46,053 bases of DNA from Corynebacterium sp. (GCF_030532965.1 NZ_JAUNKC010000026.1:1-46053), one strand, 5' to 3'. Counted from the stretch's first letter, positions 35,295 to 44,978 are shown. The notes: a model not told the origin generated them from the letters alone. A program made the numbers and translations.

Positions 35295-37397
35295 ATGGCA
35301 CACGTTGAGTACTTAGACGGCCCCGGACTACACCGCTGGGCCAAACGGGCCGTATCCGAACTGGTCGCCCGTCGCTCAGAGATCAACAAACTCAACGTTT
35401 TCCCAGTCCCCGACGCCGACACCGGCTCGAACATGGCACACACGATGGAGACAGCACTCGCCGAAGTGGAAAAACTCGATGCCACATCGCGTGCCGACGT
35501 CTCCGCCGTCGCCTCCGCGCTTGCCGTCGGATCAGTCAAAGGCGCACGCGGCAACTCCGGCGTTGTGCTCAGCCAAGTCCTACGCGGCTTAGCACAATCC
35601 GTAAGCCACGGACTTATCGACGGCACCTGCGTCATCCAAGCACTCGACACCGCCAACACATTCGTCCGCAAAGCCATCACCGAGCCAGTCGAAGGAACCG
35701 TCATCACCGTACTGCGCGCCGCCGCCGTCGCAGCCCAACAAACGGCCAGCTCCCGGCTTAGCGATGTCGTAACCCAAGCAACCGCCGCCGCCCAAACCGC
35801 ACTGGCCAAAACCCCCTCCCAATTACCCGCACTACGCGAAGCTGGCGTGGTCGACGCAGGCGGAAAAGGACTGGTGGTTCTACTGGAATCACTACGCGCG
35901 GAACTAACCACCAGCAGCGCCACCCCCTCCGACCCCACAACCACAACCGACGACCCCGCCACACAACCACACAACACACCACAACCGCCAGCACACGAAC
36001 CACCACCCTCACCATCACCCACACCACCCCGCACACCCCAACCGGATAATTCCCACCACATAGGCAGCATCTTCATGCTGGGGCAGCTCACCAACGCACG
36101 GATAGTCGGCGCAGTCGGACACCAGACGCGCACCACACCCCGCCACCGCGAATTCGGGCAACCCGGCGAACTCGCACTACTTCTTGCCAATAACCTCAGC
36201 AGCACGCCACCTTTTATCACCGGCGCAGCAAACCCGGGACCAACAGAAATACCCCCCGCGACCACGCAACCTCAAGCACGTCACAACACCGAGGAAAAAC
36301 ACCCACCACAACCCGCCCAATCACCCGACCACGACAACAACACCGACCAGGTTTCCGACACCCAAACACCTGAACAAGCAGAAAAGCACAAAGACCAACA
36401 CACACACCAACACGCATATCAACAGGTTGACGCTGAAGACCAGACATTACAATGCGCCGAAACCGAAGAACAACCACGCACAAACAGCTATGACCACCCC
36501 AGCCAAACCGCCGATTATCGCGCCGGGCAGTACATGGAAGTGATGTTTTTCATTGAGGATGCCGATCTCGATGAAATCCGGCGGGTGTTCAAAGATTCCG
36601 GCGATAGCTTGATTATCGCCCCCATCACTGAATCCTCCGGCACGGTGCATATCCACACCACCAGTGCGGCGGCGATCGTTGAACTAGCGTACCGGATGGG
36701 CACAGTATCCAACTTGCACTTTGAGGTATTACCGACACCTGAACAGCAGTCCGCATCCAAGTGCGTTAAACGACATGTGATCGCCGTAGCACCTGCCGGT
36801 ACCCTTGTCGATCTCTACGAAGAAGCAGGTGCTGTGGTGGTGGAGCGAGAAACAGAGACCAGTGATATTGTCACCACCATCGCGGCAGCCGTGTGGGCCG
36901 CAGGCAGCGACGAGATAATCCTATTGCCCAATGGATTGCTGACAAAAACCGAGCTCATCAGCGTTGAGAAATCCAGTCATGCCTTTGACACGTCAATCAC
37001 GATCCTGCGTACTGGCTCCCTGCTCAAAGGGTTGGTTGCTTTGGCAGTTCATGATCCACATCAGCCGTTGGCCGTTGATGCCTATGCCATGGGTGAGACA
37101 GTGGCGGATATTCAGACCGCCGTCATAGAAGATGATGGCGGCGAACGGGTGGTGCGCATCGAAAACGAAATCCGCACGGTGACGGATACCCTGACTGCCG
37201 CGGCGGTTGCGGCGTCGAAAAGCTTAATCGCTAGCCGCGACCGAAACGGAGCAGCAGCCGAACAAATCACGGTGCTTATCGACGATACTGCGGCGGCGGA
37301 TTTCCAGGAGTCGAAATTTAGTGCTGACCTGGGTATCGATGTTGTCAGCTACCACGTTCACGGACTGGGCGCGCTTATCGAAATCGGGGTGGAATAA
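35295..37397 (+). CDS. DAK2-domain protein (FakA/YloV-like) with a low-complexity insert
   Basis: 700 residues. The N-terminal DAK2 domain has FPVPDADTGSNMAHTMETAL (nucleotide/Mg site, about 36-55) and GSVKGARGNSGVVLSQVLRG. The C-terminal half has the DegV-like domain expected in FakA, the fatty-acid kinase subunit. Between about residues 213 and 410 there are two Pro/Thr/His/Gln-rich, disordered runs (SPTPPRTPQPDNSHH; QTPEQAEKHKDQHTHQHA), with a short conserved piece IGSIFMLGQLTNARIVGAV between them. The family is usually near 550 residues. The + strand here is G-poor. No FakB is visible nearby. Starts 11 bases after ung; recG follows 3 bases later. Confidence 0.88.
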   Translation: MAHVEYLDGPGLHRWAKRAVSELVARRSEINKLNVFPVPDADTGSNMAHTMETALAEVEKLDATSRADVSAVASALAVGSVKGARGNSGVVLSQVLRGLAQSVSHGLIDGTCVIQALDTANTFVRKAITEPVEGTVITVLRAAAVAAQQTASSRLSDVVTQATAAAQTALAKTPSQLPALREAGVVDAGGKGLVVLLESLRAELTTSSATPSDPTTTTDDPATQPHNTPQPPAHEPPPSPSPTPPRTPQPDNSHHIGSIFMLGQLTNARIVGAVGHQTRTTPRHREFGQPGELALLLANNLSSTPPFITGAANPGPTEIPPATTQPQARHNTEEKHPPQPAQSPDHDNNTDQVSDTQTPEQAEKHKDQHTHQHAYQQVDAEDQTLQCAETEEQPRTNSYDHPSQTADYRAGQYMEVMFFIEDADLDEIRRVFKDSGDSLIIAPITESSGTVHIHTTSAAAIVELAYRMGTVSNLHFEVLPTPEQQSASKCVKRHVIAVAPAGTLVDLYEEAGAVVVERETETSDIVTTIAAAVWAAGSDEIILLPNGLLTKTELISVEKSSHAFDTSITILRTGSLLKGLVALAVHDPHQPLAVDAYAMGETVADIQTAVIEDDGGERVVRIENEIRTVTDTLTAAAVAASKSLIASRDRNGAAAEQITVLIDDTAAADFQESKFSADLGIDVVSYHVHGLGALIEIGVE

Positions 37398-37400
37398 ACC

Positions 37401-39524
37401 ATGCTGGGCTGGGACGACGACCGCGCACTTGCAACACTACTTCCCGCCAAGGAAGCCAAAGCAATTGCAAAAACACTGGGGTACACAACAGCGTCTGAAT
37501 TACTTGCCCACCACCCGCGAACCTACGCCCACCAAGGCCAAGGAGTGGGGGCATTAAACTGCCACGAAGGCGACATTGTTACCTGCGTCGGCGACGTGGC
37601 GCGGGTCCAAGCCCGATCCACCCAACGCGGTGAGGTGATAACCGTCGCTATAGCTACCCCAGAAGGCACGCTTAACGCCTCGTTTTTCAACGCAACGTGG
37701 GTCAAACGGCTGCTCCAGGTCGGCGTACGGGCTATCTTCACCGGAAAAGTCAAGTTTTTCCGGGGCCAGCCGGGACTGCAACACCCGGAATTTATCGTGC
37801 TGCCCGAGCCCGGACACGGCAATCGTACAAAAGGAACCGCAGCACTTCGCAGCCTGCAGGCGTATAGCGAGGACGGCGATGTGACAGAGTTATTAGAAAA
37901 TCTCGATAGCATCCCGATTTATCCGGCAAAATCATCGATGCCGACCTGGCGCATTCTCGGAGCCATCCATGAAGTGTTGCGTAAAACCGATGTTATTCCA
38001 GATCCGCTGGGCAGATTCGCACCGCATGACCTACCGAGTTTCGACGCCACCTTACGGGGAATCCACCAAGACGGCGGCGGAAACGTTGAAATGTACCGCA
38101 ATCGACTCATCTACGATGAAGCATTGACGCTAGCGTTGGTCATGGAGTTACGCAGGCAGGACGCGGAATCGAAAACCGCTCCCGCACTGATGCCAGTCGA
38201 CGGCGGTTTGGCCAAGAAACTCATGGCGCATTTGCCGTACAAACTCACCGGCGGCCAGAAACGCGTAATGTGGGAGATTGCCGAAGACTTGTCTCAAACC
38301 CACCCCATGCAGCGGCTTCTGCAAGGCGAAGTGGGTTCCGGCAAAACTGTGGTGTCGCTTGTCGCCATGCTGCAAGCGGTGGAAAACGGCGCGCAATGCG
38401 CGTTGCTTGCCCCCACCGAAGTGCTGGCGCACCAGCATGGCCGCAGCTTAACCGACTTACTTCAGCACGCGGATATCGACTGCGAGGTTGTCGTGCTCAC
38501 CGGCTCGCTGCCTGTGGCTAAGAAGAAAGAAGCGCTGCTGAAGATCGTCTCTGGTGACGCCGACATTGTGGTCGGAACGCACGCCCTGATCCAGGACACT
38601 GTTGAGTTTTTCAACCTCGGTCTGTGCGTGGTTGACGAACAACACCGTTTTGGCGTGGAACAACGCGATAACCTCCGTGGAAAAGGAAAAGACGGTAAGA
38701 CACCGCATTTGCTGGTTATGACTGCCACCCCGATACCGCGCACCGTGGCGATGACGTTCTTTGGCGATTTGAATCACTCCATACTGAAGGAGCTTCCTGG
38801 CGGGCGTCGGCCGATAAAGAGCTTCGTCGTGCCGGAATACCTGCCGAAATACGTAGCGCGGGTGTTTGAAGTGATCGAAGAAGAAGTAGCCAAAGGGCAC
38901 CAAGCGTACATCGTTTGTCCCCGCATATCCGACGAGGGCGGGGTGGAAGACCTGTACCAAAACTGGGGATACGGGATTTTCAAAAACCATCGGGTGGGGA
39001 TGCTGCATGGGCAAATGCACCCAGAGGACAAAGACAAGGTAATGGGGCAATTCGCCAACCACGAGATCGATATTTTATTCGCCACCACCGTCATTGAGGT
39101 CGGCATCGATGTGCCCAATGCCACCGTGATGCTGGTACGGGAATCCGAGAACTTCGGGGTGTCCCAGCTGCACCAGTTACGTGGCCGGGTGGGGCGTGGC
39201 GGTAACGAATCCATTTGTTTTTTCCACCACGCCAGCGACAAAGACAGTCCCGCCGATCTGCGGCTGCGTCACATGGCGCAAACCACAGATGGTTTTGAAG
39301 TGGCCGACATCGACTTGCTCTACCGCCAAGAAGGCGACGTTTTGGGCACAACCCAATCGGGGAACAAACGGAAAGTGAAATACCTCAATTTAGTCCGTGA
39401 CTTTAAGTGGATTGAACGAGCGAATGCTGACGCGAAAGTTATCGTCGCGCAGGATCCGAGTCTGGCTAAACAGCTCGTCGCCAGCATCGACGACCGCGCG
39501 CAGGATTATCTAGATAAGTCATAA
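37401..39524 (+). CDS. recG: ATP-dependent DNA helicase RecG
   Basis: Remodels stalled replication forks and branched DNA. 707 residues, normal size. N-terminal wedge (OB) domain, then superfamily 2 helicase motifs: Walker A GEVGSGKT (about 309), DEQHRFGVEQ (motif II, about 411), TATPIPRTVAMT (motif III), HGQMHPEDKD, ATTVIEVGIDVPNA and QLRGRVGRGG (motif VI). Start ATG 37401 immediately after the DAK2 gene. Confidence 0.97.
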   Translation: MLGWDDDRALATLLPAKEAKAIAKTLGYTTASELLAHHPRTYAHQGQGVGALNCHEGDIVTCVGDVARVQARSTQRGEVITVAIATPEGTLNASFFNATWVKRLLQVGVRAIFTGKVKFFRGQPGLQHPEFIVLPEPGHGNRTKGTAALRSLQAYSEDGDVTELLENLDSIPIYPAKSSMPTWRILGAIHEVLRKTDVIPDPLGRFAPHDLPSFDATLRGIHQDGGGNVEMYRNRLIYDEALTLALVMELRRQDAESKTAPALMPVDGGLAKKLMAHLPYKLTGGQKRVMWEIAEDLSQTHPMQRLLQGEVGSGKTVVSLVAMLQAVENGAQCALLAPTEVLAHQHGRSLTDLLQHADIDCEVVVLTGSLPVAKKKEALLKIVSGDADIVVGTHALIQDTVEFFNLGLCVVDEQHRFGVEQRDNLRGKGKDGKTPHLLVMTATPIPRTVAMTFFGDLNHSILKELPGGRRPIKSFVVPEYLPKYVARVFEVIEEEVAKGHQAYIVCPRISDEGGVEDLYQNWGYGIFKNHRVGMLHGQMHPEDKDKVMGQFANHEIDILFATTVIEVGIDVPNATVMLVRESENFGVSQLHQLRGRVGRGGNESICFFHHASDKDSPADLRLRHMAQTTDGFEVADIDLLYRQEGDVLGTTQSGNKRKVKYLNLVRDFKWIERANADAKVIVAQDPSLAKQLVASIDDRAQDYLDKS

Positions 39525-39549
39525 TCGGGGAGTTTGATAAGGTAGTGCC

Positions 39550-39762
39550 ATGAAAATCTGTGCGCCATTTGCAGGCATCGTTCATTTCAAAGTAGCCGAA
39601 GGCGACAAAGTCACCACCGGCCAGGAACTAGCCAGCGTAGAGGCAGTAAAACTAGAAGCGCCAGTGCTTGCCCCCGGCCCCGGAATCGTGTCCAAACTGT
39701 GCGTACCGGATTTTGGTGATGTCATTGGTGGGGCAGAATTGCTTATCGTAACGGAAGGCTAA
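39550..39762 (+). CDS. Small biotin/lipoyl attachment-domain carrier protein
   Basis: 70 residues forming a complete single biotinyl/lipoyl domain: CAPFAGIVHFKVAEGDKVTT, then SVEAVKLEAPVLAPGPGIVS. The attachment Lys lies in EAVKLEAP, in place of the common AMKM, as seen in actinobacterial mini carriers placed between recG and rsmD. It is presumably biotinylated and serves an acyl-CoA carboxylase, but the partner is not in the window. Confidence 0.88.
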   Translation: MKICAPFAGIVHFKVAEGDKVTTGQELASVEAVKLEAPVLAPGPGIVSKLCVPDFGDVIGGAELLIVTEG

Positions 39763-39773
39763 CGCGAAACATT

Positions 39774-40373
39774 ATGGGAATGACTCGAATCATCTCCGGC
39801 GAAGCACGCGGACGAAAGATCAAAGTGCCGCCTGAGGGCACCCGCCCCACCTCCGACCGGGCGCGGGAAGGCCTATTTTCCTCCCTCCAGGTGCGTTTCG
39901 GATTTCAAGACGCCGTTGTTCTCGATTTATTTGCTGGCTCCGGGGCACTTGGATTAGAGGCCGCGTCGCGGGGTGCGGCCGAGGTTGTTTTGGTGGAATC
40001 AAACCCAAAGACCTGCGAGGTGATTCGCCACAACTGTTCCGTGGTGGGGCACCCTCATGTGCGGATTGAGGAAATGCGGGCATCGACCTATTTGGCTCAA
40101 GCACCGAAAGAACATTTCGACATGGTACTCGCCGACCCGCCCTATGACCTCGCCGATTCCGCGATCATAGAAATGCTTCAGGCGTTAATCCCGGTGCTTG
40201 TCGACGGCGCGGCTGTCGTCATCGAACGCCACCGTGATTCGGCGCCCACCGAGTGGCCAGCCGGGTTTGTCCCCACCACCCAAAAACTCAAGAAGCGCAC
40301 TTTCGGTATTGCCCGAATGGACATGGCGGTCTTTCACCGTGACGAAGTCGACGACACCTCAACCCCCAGCTAA
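39774..40373 (+). CDS. rsmD: 16S rRNA (guanine(966)-N2)-methyltransferase
   Basis: 199 residues. Methylates G966 of 16S rRNA. TRIISGEARGRKIKVPPEGT, PTSDRAREGLFSSL, the SAM-binding DLFAGSGALGLEAASRGA and catalytic MVLADPPYDL are RsmD hallmarks. ATG 39780 (MTRIISG) matches homologues better than 39774 by two residues; neither has a good ribosome site, so I give the longer. Followed by coaD, as in many bacteria. Confidence 0.93.
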   Translation: MGMTRIISGEARGRKIKVPPEGTRPTSDRAREGLFSSLQVRFGFQDAVVLDLFAGSGALGLEAASRGAAEVVLVESNPKTCEVIRHNCSVVGHPHVRIEEMRASTYLAQAPKEHFDMVLADPPYDLADSAIIEMLQALIPVLVDGAAVVIERHRDSAPTEWPAGFVPTTQKLKKRTFGIARMDMAVFHRDEVDDTSTPS

Positions 40374-40389
40374 AAAGGAACACTCACCA

Positions 40390-40902
40390 ATGGACACTCC
40401 CGTCACGCCCACCCCGCACCGCGCTGTTTGCCCAGGGTCGTTTGATCCGGTAACCATGGGGCACCTGGATATTTTCCGTCGCGCCGCAGCGCAATTCGAC
40501 GAAGTCGTCGTGCTGGTTACCGGAAATCCCAATAAAACCTCCGGGCTGTTCAGCATTGATGAGCGGTTGGAATTAGTGCGTTCGGCGACCACGGATATTC
40601 CGAATCTTCGGGTGGATTGGTGGTCTGGCCTGCTGGTTAATTACACCACCGAACACAATATCGGCGTGATAGTCAAGGGGCTACGCTCCGCATTGGATTA
40701 CGAATACGAAATCCCGATGGCGCAAATGAATCGCAACCTCACCGGCGTTGATACGGTGTTTTTCATGACCGACCCGAAATACGGGCATGTTTCCTCCACC
40801 TTGTGCAAGGAAGTGGTGAAATACGGCGGGGATATTCGGGACATGTTGCCTGCGGAAGTCGAAGAAGCCATCAAAGCGAAATACGCGCCCGATCAAAACT
40901 AG
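40390..40902 (+). CDS. coaD: Phosphopantetheine adenylyltransferase
   Basis: Makes dephospho-CoA from 4'-phosphopantetheine and ATP. ATG 40390 follows AAAAAGGAACACTC; the open frame upstream overlaps rsmD and is not used. 170 residues. AVCPGSFDPVTMGHLDIFRR contains the nucleotidyltransferase (T/H)xGH site; VKGLRSALDYEYEIPMAQMN and SSTLCKEVVKYGGDI complete the family pattern. Confidence 0.96.
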   Translation: MDTPVTPTPHRAVCPGSFDPVTMGHLDIFRRAAAQFDEVVVLVTGNPNKTSGLFSIDERLELVRSATTDIPNLRVDWWSGLLVNYTTEHNIGVIVKGLRSALDYEYEIPMAQMNRNLTGVDTVFFMTDPKYGHVSSTLCKEVVKYGGDIRDMLPAEVEEAIKAKYAPDQN

Positions 40903-40953
40903 TTTTCCGTTTGTAGCCCATTCGTTTTCGTTATTTGGTAAAGGTTTTTCTTT

Positions 40954-41718
40954 ATGGTGCTTTCCGGCCTCGGCCTTGGCGTGGTTGTGTTCTTGGTGGT
41001 CTTCATCGGCTCATTCCTGCAACGTGTCTCCGGCATGGGCTTGGGGCTCGTCGCCGGACCAGTGCTGAGCCTGATTCTGGGGCCAGTGGCAGGAATCCTG
41101 GTAGTCAACGTCCTAGCGGTCGTTAACGCGGCGATGACCACCTTGACTGTGCGGAAATTCGTGGATTGGCAGAAATTTGGACTTATTAGTTCAGTACTAA
41201 TCATTGGCGCGATACCGGGCGCGTGGTTGATTCAGCAACTTGGTTCCGGTTGGCTACAAGTGCTTGTAGGCGCGGTGTTACTGGTCGCCCTTGGTTTGGT
41301 CAGCTTCGGCTCCCACCTGTTACCGCCGGTAACCGGTCGGCCCCCGGCAATCGTCGCGGGTATTACTGGGGGTTTCATGAACACCTTGGCTGGGGTCGCA
41401 GGCCCCGCCATCACCGTGTACGCCCAAGCCGCGAAGTGGGAGCAGCGCAGTTTCGCCGCGACCCTGCAACCAATCTTCATTGTTTCCGGTTTAGTGTCGA
41501 TTATCGCCAAAGTGGGATTTATTGGTTTCGCACCGATTACCGCCACCAGCCCCGTGGTGTGGATAGGCGGCGTATGCGCGATGGTTGGGGGCATTTTCTT
41601 AGGCGTGAAAGCCGATACCAAAATTCCCCGTACGAAAGCCCGCACTCTCGCCGTTGGGCTTGCGATGGCGGGCGGTGCTACCGCACTTATCCGCGGAGTC
41701 CTCGCCCTTGGCGCTTAA
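40954..41718 (+). CDS. TauE/SafE-family membrane exporter
   Basis: 254 residues, mostly hydrophobic with about eight membrane segments. GSFLQRVSGMGLGLVAGPVL at the start and GGFMNTLAGVAGPAITVYAQ in the second half are the two inverted TauE/SafE repeats (PF01925). Family members move sulfite, sulfoacetate or related anions outward; the substrate here is unknown. It lies 51 bases after coaD. Confidence 0.88.
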   Translation: MVLSGLGLGVVVFLVVFIGSFLQRVSGMGLGLVAGPVLSLILGPVAGILVVNVLAVVNAAMTTLTVRKFVDWQKFGLISSVLIIGAIPGAWLIQQLGSGWLQVLVGAVLLVALGLVSFGSHLLPPVTGRPPAIVAGITGGFMNTLAGVAGPAITVYAQAAKWEQRSFAATLQPIFIVSGLVSIIAKVGFIGFAPITATSPVVWIGGVCAMVGGIFLGVKADTKIPRTKARTLAVGLAMAGGATALIRGVLALGA

Positions 41719-41813
41719 CACATAAATGCTTTTCGACGCCAGCTCACCCTGACTTTAAACAAGAAAAACGATAGCCCAGTGAACCAGTAACAAGGCTGAT
41801 CGGGTTAAAGAAA

Positions 41814-41844
41814 ATCCGCCGTCCCATTGAAAAGGAAGGCGGAT
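41814..41844 (-). terminator. Terminator of the amino-acid ABC operon
   Basis: ATCCGCC (41814-41820) pairs with GGCGGAT (41838-41844). On the minus strand the stem is followed by TTTTCTTT, 25 bases after the ATPase stop. The repeat word GCTTTTCGACG lies upstream at 41728; nothing else is assigned between 41719 and 41868. Confidence 0.65.
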
Positions 41845-41868
41845 GGTACATTTTCGGGTGAAGAAGAC

Positions 41869-42642
41869 CTACAGCAAGCTGGAAAGAAACGCTTTGGTGC
41901 GTTCGTGCTGTGGATTATCAATGACTTCGGCAGGGGTTCCAGACTCGACCACGACACCGCCGTCCATGAAAACCACCTGGTCGCTGACTTCGCGGGCGAA
42001 ACCCATCTCGTGGGTAACAACAAGCATCGTCATACCATCAGCAGCCAACTGTCGCATGACGCGTAGTACTTCACCTACGAGCTCGGGGTCAAGCGCGGAG
42101 GTGGGCTCGTCGAAAAGCATGAGCTTTGGCTCCATGGCCACGGCGCGGGCGATGGCGACCCGCTGTTGCTGCCCACCAGACAGCTGGCTGGGGTAGGCAT
42201 CGGCTTTGTGCCGTAATCCGACCTGCTCTAACAGTTCAAGCGCCTGTTGTTTCGCCTGTTCCGCGGGAACCCCTTTGACATGAATCGGGGCCTCGATGAC
42301 GTTTTCAAGAGCGGTGCGGTGCGGGAACAGATTGAAATTCTGGAACACCATGCCGATCCCGGAGCGCTGGCGGGCGGCTTCCTTCTCGGAGATTTCGTAT
42401 AGAGTACCGTTCTTCTCCTTGTAGCCGATTAATTCACCATCGACATAAAGCCTGCCAGCAGTGATCTTTTCCAAGTGGTTTACACACCGCAAGAAGGTGG
42501 ATTTACCGGAGCCGGAGGGGCCAATGAGACAAGTGACGGTGCCTTTGGGGACTTGGAGGTTAATCCCTTTGAGCACGTCCAACCCAGAGAAGGACTTGCA
42601 TACCTGCTGCGCATCGATCATTAATGTTTCGTTTTCAGTCAC
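41869..42642 (-). CDS. Amino-acid ABC transporter ATP-binding protein (GlnQ type)
   Basis: 257 residues, GTG start at 42642. Walker [22 protein letters not shown]-loop [12 protein letters not shown], signature [20 protein letters not shown], Walker [21 protein letters not shown] and H-switch [20 protein letters not shown] place it in the polar amino-acid importer class. It powers uptake with the permease 17 bases upstream. Confidence 0.95.
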   Translation of the reverse strand: MTENETLMIDAQQVCKSFSGLDVLKGINLQVPKGTVTCLIGPSGSGKSTFLRCVNHLEKITAGRLYVDGELIGYKEKNGTLYEISEKEAARQRSGIGMVFQNFNLFPHRTALENVIEAPIHVKGVPAEQAKQQALELLEQVGLRHKADAYPSQLSGGQQQRVAIARAVAMEPKLMLFDEPTSALDPELVGEVLRVMRQLAADGMTMLVVTHEMGFAREVSDQVVFMDGGVVVESGTPAEVIDNPQHERTKAFLSSLL

Positions 42643-42659
42643 GGTTATAGCTTCCCTGG

Positions 42660-43589
42660 TTAGTCGTTGGGGTGGCGGGCTGGTGGTTCCGGAACCACGT
42701 TGACGTTGCGCGGCAAGGCGCCTTCGGCATCGGCGAGCGCGGCGAGTTGGCGTTGCGTTAATTCCCGCGTGGCGCCCTTTTCAAAGTGCTTCTCCAAATA
42801 ATACTGGCCAACCATCAACACCGATGTGATGGCAAGGTACCAGGTCGCGGCCACCAGCAGCATAGGAACGGGCTCGAAAAGGCTATTGGCGATGTCCATG
42901 GATCGGCCGAATAGCTCGCCGGAATAGGGGATTGCCACTACCAGAGACGTGGTTTTGAGCAGCGAGATGAATTCATTTCCAGTAGGTGGAATGATAATGC
43001 GCATCGCTTGTGGCAAGACGGTGCGCCGAATAGTCATCCACCAGCTCATGCCTAGTGCCTTGGATGCTTCGGTTTGTCCTTCCGGAACTGCCTGAATACC
43101 AGCACGCACAATCTCCGCCATGTAGGCGGCTTCGTTTAAACCCAAGCCGATTACCGCGAGGAAAAACGCGTTCTTGAGGATTTCCCGCAGGTCAAGTTCG
43201 GTAAAACCCACATCGATCGTTTTGAAAACAACGCCTGCCAAACCCCAGAAAACCAATTGCACGTACACCGGGGTGCCTCGGAAGATCCATAGGTACAACC
43301 AGGCCAATCCCCGCAACACCGGGTTGGGCGACATTCGCAACACAGCCAAGGTGCTGCCTAAAATGACGCCGATGAGCATGGCAAGAACCGTGATTGCCAA
43401 CGTGTGCATCGCGGCCTCAGCAATACGGGTGTCTAGCAGATACCGGCGGTAGGTGGACCAGCCGAAGGCCTCATTCTGGGTGGCTGAGTACACGAACCAC
43501 AGTGCTAACAAGGCAAGGATGATTGCGGCTACCCAGCGGCCTGGGTGCGGCAACGACTTTGCCTGAATTGGTGTAGGAGTGGTGGTCAT
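42660..43589 (-). CDS. Amino-acid ABC transporter permease
   Basis: 309 residues with several membrane segments. The His/Glu/Arg/Opine-type permease signature is clear: [60 protein letters not shown] then [15 protein letters not shown] (EAA loop). The C-terminal tail is cytoplasmic, charged and Pro-rich. It is separated from the binding-protein gene by a strong hairpin. Confidence 0.93.
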   Translation of the reverse strand: MTTTPTPIQAKSLPHPGRWVAAIILALLALWFVYSATQNEAFGWSTYRRYLLDTRIAEAAMHTLAITVLAMLIGVILGSTLAVLRMSPNPVLRGLAWLYLWIFRGTPVYVQLVFWGLAGVVFKTIDVGFTELDLREILKNAFFLAVIGLGLNEAAYMAEIVRAGIQAVPEGQTEASKALGMSWWMTIRRTVLPQAMRIIIPPTGNEFISLLKTTSLVVAIPYSGELFGRSMDIANSLFEPVPMLLVAATWYLAITSVLMVGQYYLEKHFEKGATRELTQRQLAALADAEGALPRNVNVVPEPPARHPND

Positions 43590-43631
43590 ATAAGGAATAT
43601 CCTTTAGAAATAACTAGATATGAAGATTAAA

Positions 43632-43661
43632 CTCGCTTAGCTTGAACCGAAGCTAAGCGAG
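43632..43661 (-). terminator. Intra-operon attenuator or mRNA-stabilising hairpin
   Basis: CTCGCTTAGCTT (43632-43643) pairs perfectly over 12 bases with AAGCTAAGCGAG (43650-43661), with TTTAATC after it on the minus strand. It lies between the binding-protein stop and the permease start, where partial termination usually gives more binding protein than permease. Confidence 0.7.
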
Positions 43662-43684
43662 CAACACAGATGGATCGGTGGTGG

Positions 43685-44674
43685 CTATTTCACCGGTTCA
43701 CCGTTAATCAGTGCTTCGGATACGTGCCCGTCGGTAAGACCCCATTGATTCATGATCTTGGCGTAATCGCCAGAATCGATGAGGTGCTGAAGCGCGGCAG
43801 CCAGCGCTGGAGCCAACTCAGAACCTTTCTTCACCGGCCAGCCGTAGTGAGCCGCGTCAAAAATATCGCCGCTTAATGCGATCCGGCCGTTGGAACGCTC
43901 CACCGCCCAAGCGGTGATCGGGGAGTCCGCCGAAAAAGCGTCAGCCTTACCGAGGATCGCCGCATTGGCTGCCAAGTCTGAAGTTTCAAACGCGATCTTA
44001 TTGATCGGCTTCTTACCGTCCTTTTCGCATTGCTCGGAACGGCGAGTGACGTCCTCAGTGTCGGAGACGGTGGTGCGCTGAACCGCGACGGTCAAACCGC
44101 AGGCGTCGTCTGGATTGACTGGATTATCCGGGGCGGAAGCCCACTGGATACCAGCGTTAAAGTAATTGACAAAGTCATAGTTCTTCCGGCGTTCTTCATT
44201 ATCGGTGAAACCCGAAGCGCCGAAATCAACCGTGCCGCCAGACACCGCAGGAAGGATCAATGAGAAATCCTGATCCGAGACAACAAGCTCCAGGCCCATA
44301 ACGGAAGCCACCGCGTTCGCCAGGTCGATATCAAAGCCGATGATGTTTCCACTTGGATCTTTAAACTCTGCTGGGGCAAAGGGGGGATTTGTGCCGATGA
44401 CGATCTTGCCGTCGGCCGCGATATCAGCCGGAACCATCGCCGCGATCTCATCAACTTTCGCCGGTTTGATCTCCTGCCAACCATCCGGGAGCCCGCCTTC
44501 TGCAGCTGGTAATCCGGCGGAATCAGCCGGGTTTACGCCAGCGGAACCGGAGGTAGAGGTGGAGCCGCCTTCGGTATTCGTGACGCAACCAGTAAGCAAA
44601 GCGGCGGAAACGCACACTGTGGCGGCGAAAATTCGGGAGGAGGAACGGGACAAGGTACCTAAAGTCATGCGCAT
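43685..44674 (-). CDS. Amino-acid ABC transporter substrate-binding lipoprotein
   Basis: 329 residues. The signal peptide ends in the lipobox LLTGC (Cys about 30), then a Gly/Ser/Thr linker. The family 3 solute-binding domain shows IGTNPPFAPAEFKDPSGNII, GFDIDLANAVASVMGLELVV, SLILPAVSGGTVDFGASGFT and KKNYDF/FVNYFNAG. It captures a polar amino acid outside the cell for the permease; specificity cannot be read. First gene of the minus-strand operon. ATG 44668 (MTLGTLS) is a possible start. Confidence 0.93.
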   Translation of the reverse strand: MRMTLGTLSRSSSRIFAATVCVSAALLTGCVTNTEGGSTSTSGSAGVNPADSAGLPAAEGGLPDGWQEIKPAKVDEIAAMVPADIAADGKIVIGTNPPFAPAEFKDPSGNIIGFDIDLANAVASVMGLELVVSDQDFSLILPAVSGGTVDFGASGFTDNEERRKNYDFVNYFNAGIQWASAPDNPVNPDDACGLTVAVQRTTVSDTEDVTRRSEQCEKDGKKPINKIAFETSDLAANAAILGKADAFSADSPITAWAVERSNGRIALSGDIFDAAHYGWPVKKGSELAPALAAALQHLIDSGDYAKIMNQWGLTDGHVSEALINGEPVK

Positions 44675-44915
44675 AACCGTATCATATTCAGTGGTATTTT
44701 GCCCAGGGTGATCGCCGCATCGCTATTGTGATTGCCGCCATGTTTTAGCTGAATGTCGTAGCTAACGGTGGACGGCTGTATGCAGCTTCGGGACGAAACT
44801 ATCGAAAATGCTTGGATTTGAGGCATTGATAATATGCATGAAGTTAGGCGGGGAGGCAGCCGTATCACACGATGCCTGGGGTGGGGGAGGCGCGGAGGTG
44901 GCGTCGAAAAGCAAA
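44675..44915. other. Intergenic region upstream of the ABC operon
   Basis: It should hold the promoter of the binding-protein gene (reading minus). The sequence near 44680-44700 (ATCATATTCAGTGG on the plus strand) gives TATGAT on the minus strand just before the start, a good -10 box for a short leader. I see no gene here. The word CGTCGAAAAGC is at 44902. Confidence 0.4.
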
Positions 44916-44978
44916 GCCTGCATGATCACAATCAGTAACCATGCAGGCGAAAGATAAACTGGCTAGTGCTTTTCGACG
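44902..44978. repeat. Inverted pair of the CGTCGAAAAGC word (11 copies in the window)
   Basis: CGTCGAAAAGC at 44902-44912 and its inverse GCTTTTCGACG at 44968-44978 flank the terminator at 44916-44948. Other exact copies: plus orientation at 4825, 24924, 32109, 37213 and 42108; inverse at 2518, 5909, 24199 and 41728. Five extend to 13 bases as GGCGTCGAAAAGC (24922, 37211, 44900) or its inverse (24199, 41728). Copies fall both inside genes and just after terminators. Confidence 0.8.
44916..44948 (-). terminator. Terminator after the DUF368 gene
   Basis: GCCTGCATG (44916-44924) pairs with CATGCAGGC (44940-44948). On the minus strand TTTGCTTTTC follows. It begins 15 bases after the stop of the gene ending at 44963. 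Confidence 0.75.

Noticed and set aside
36184..36543. 119-residue frame in the DAK2 insert
   Set aside because: Arises from the G-poor repetitive DNA of the insert; overlaps the true frame.
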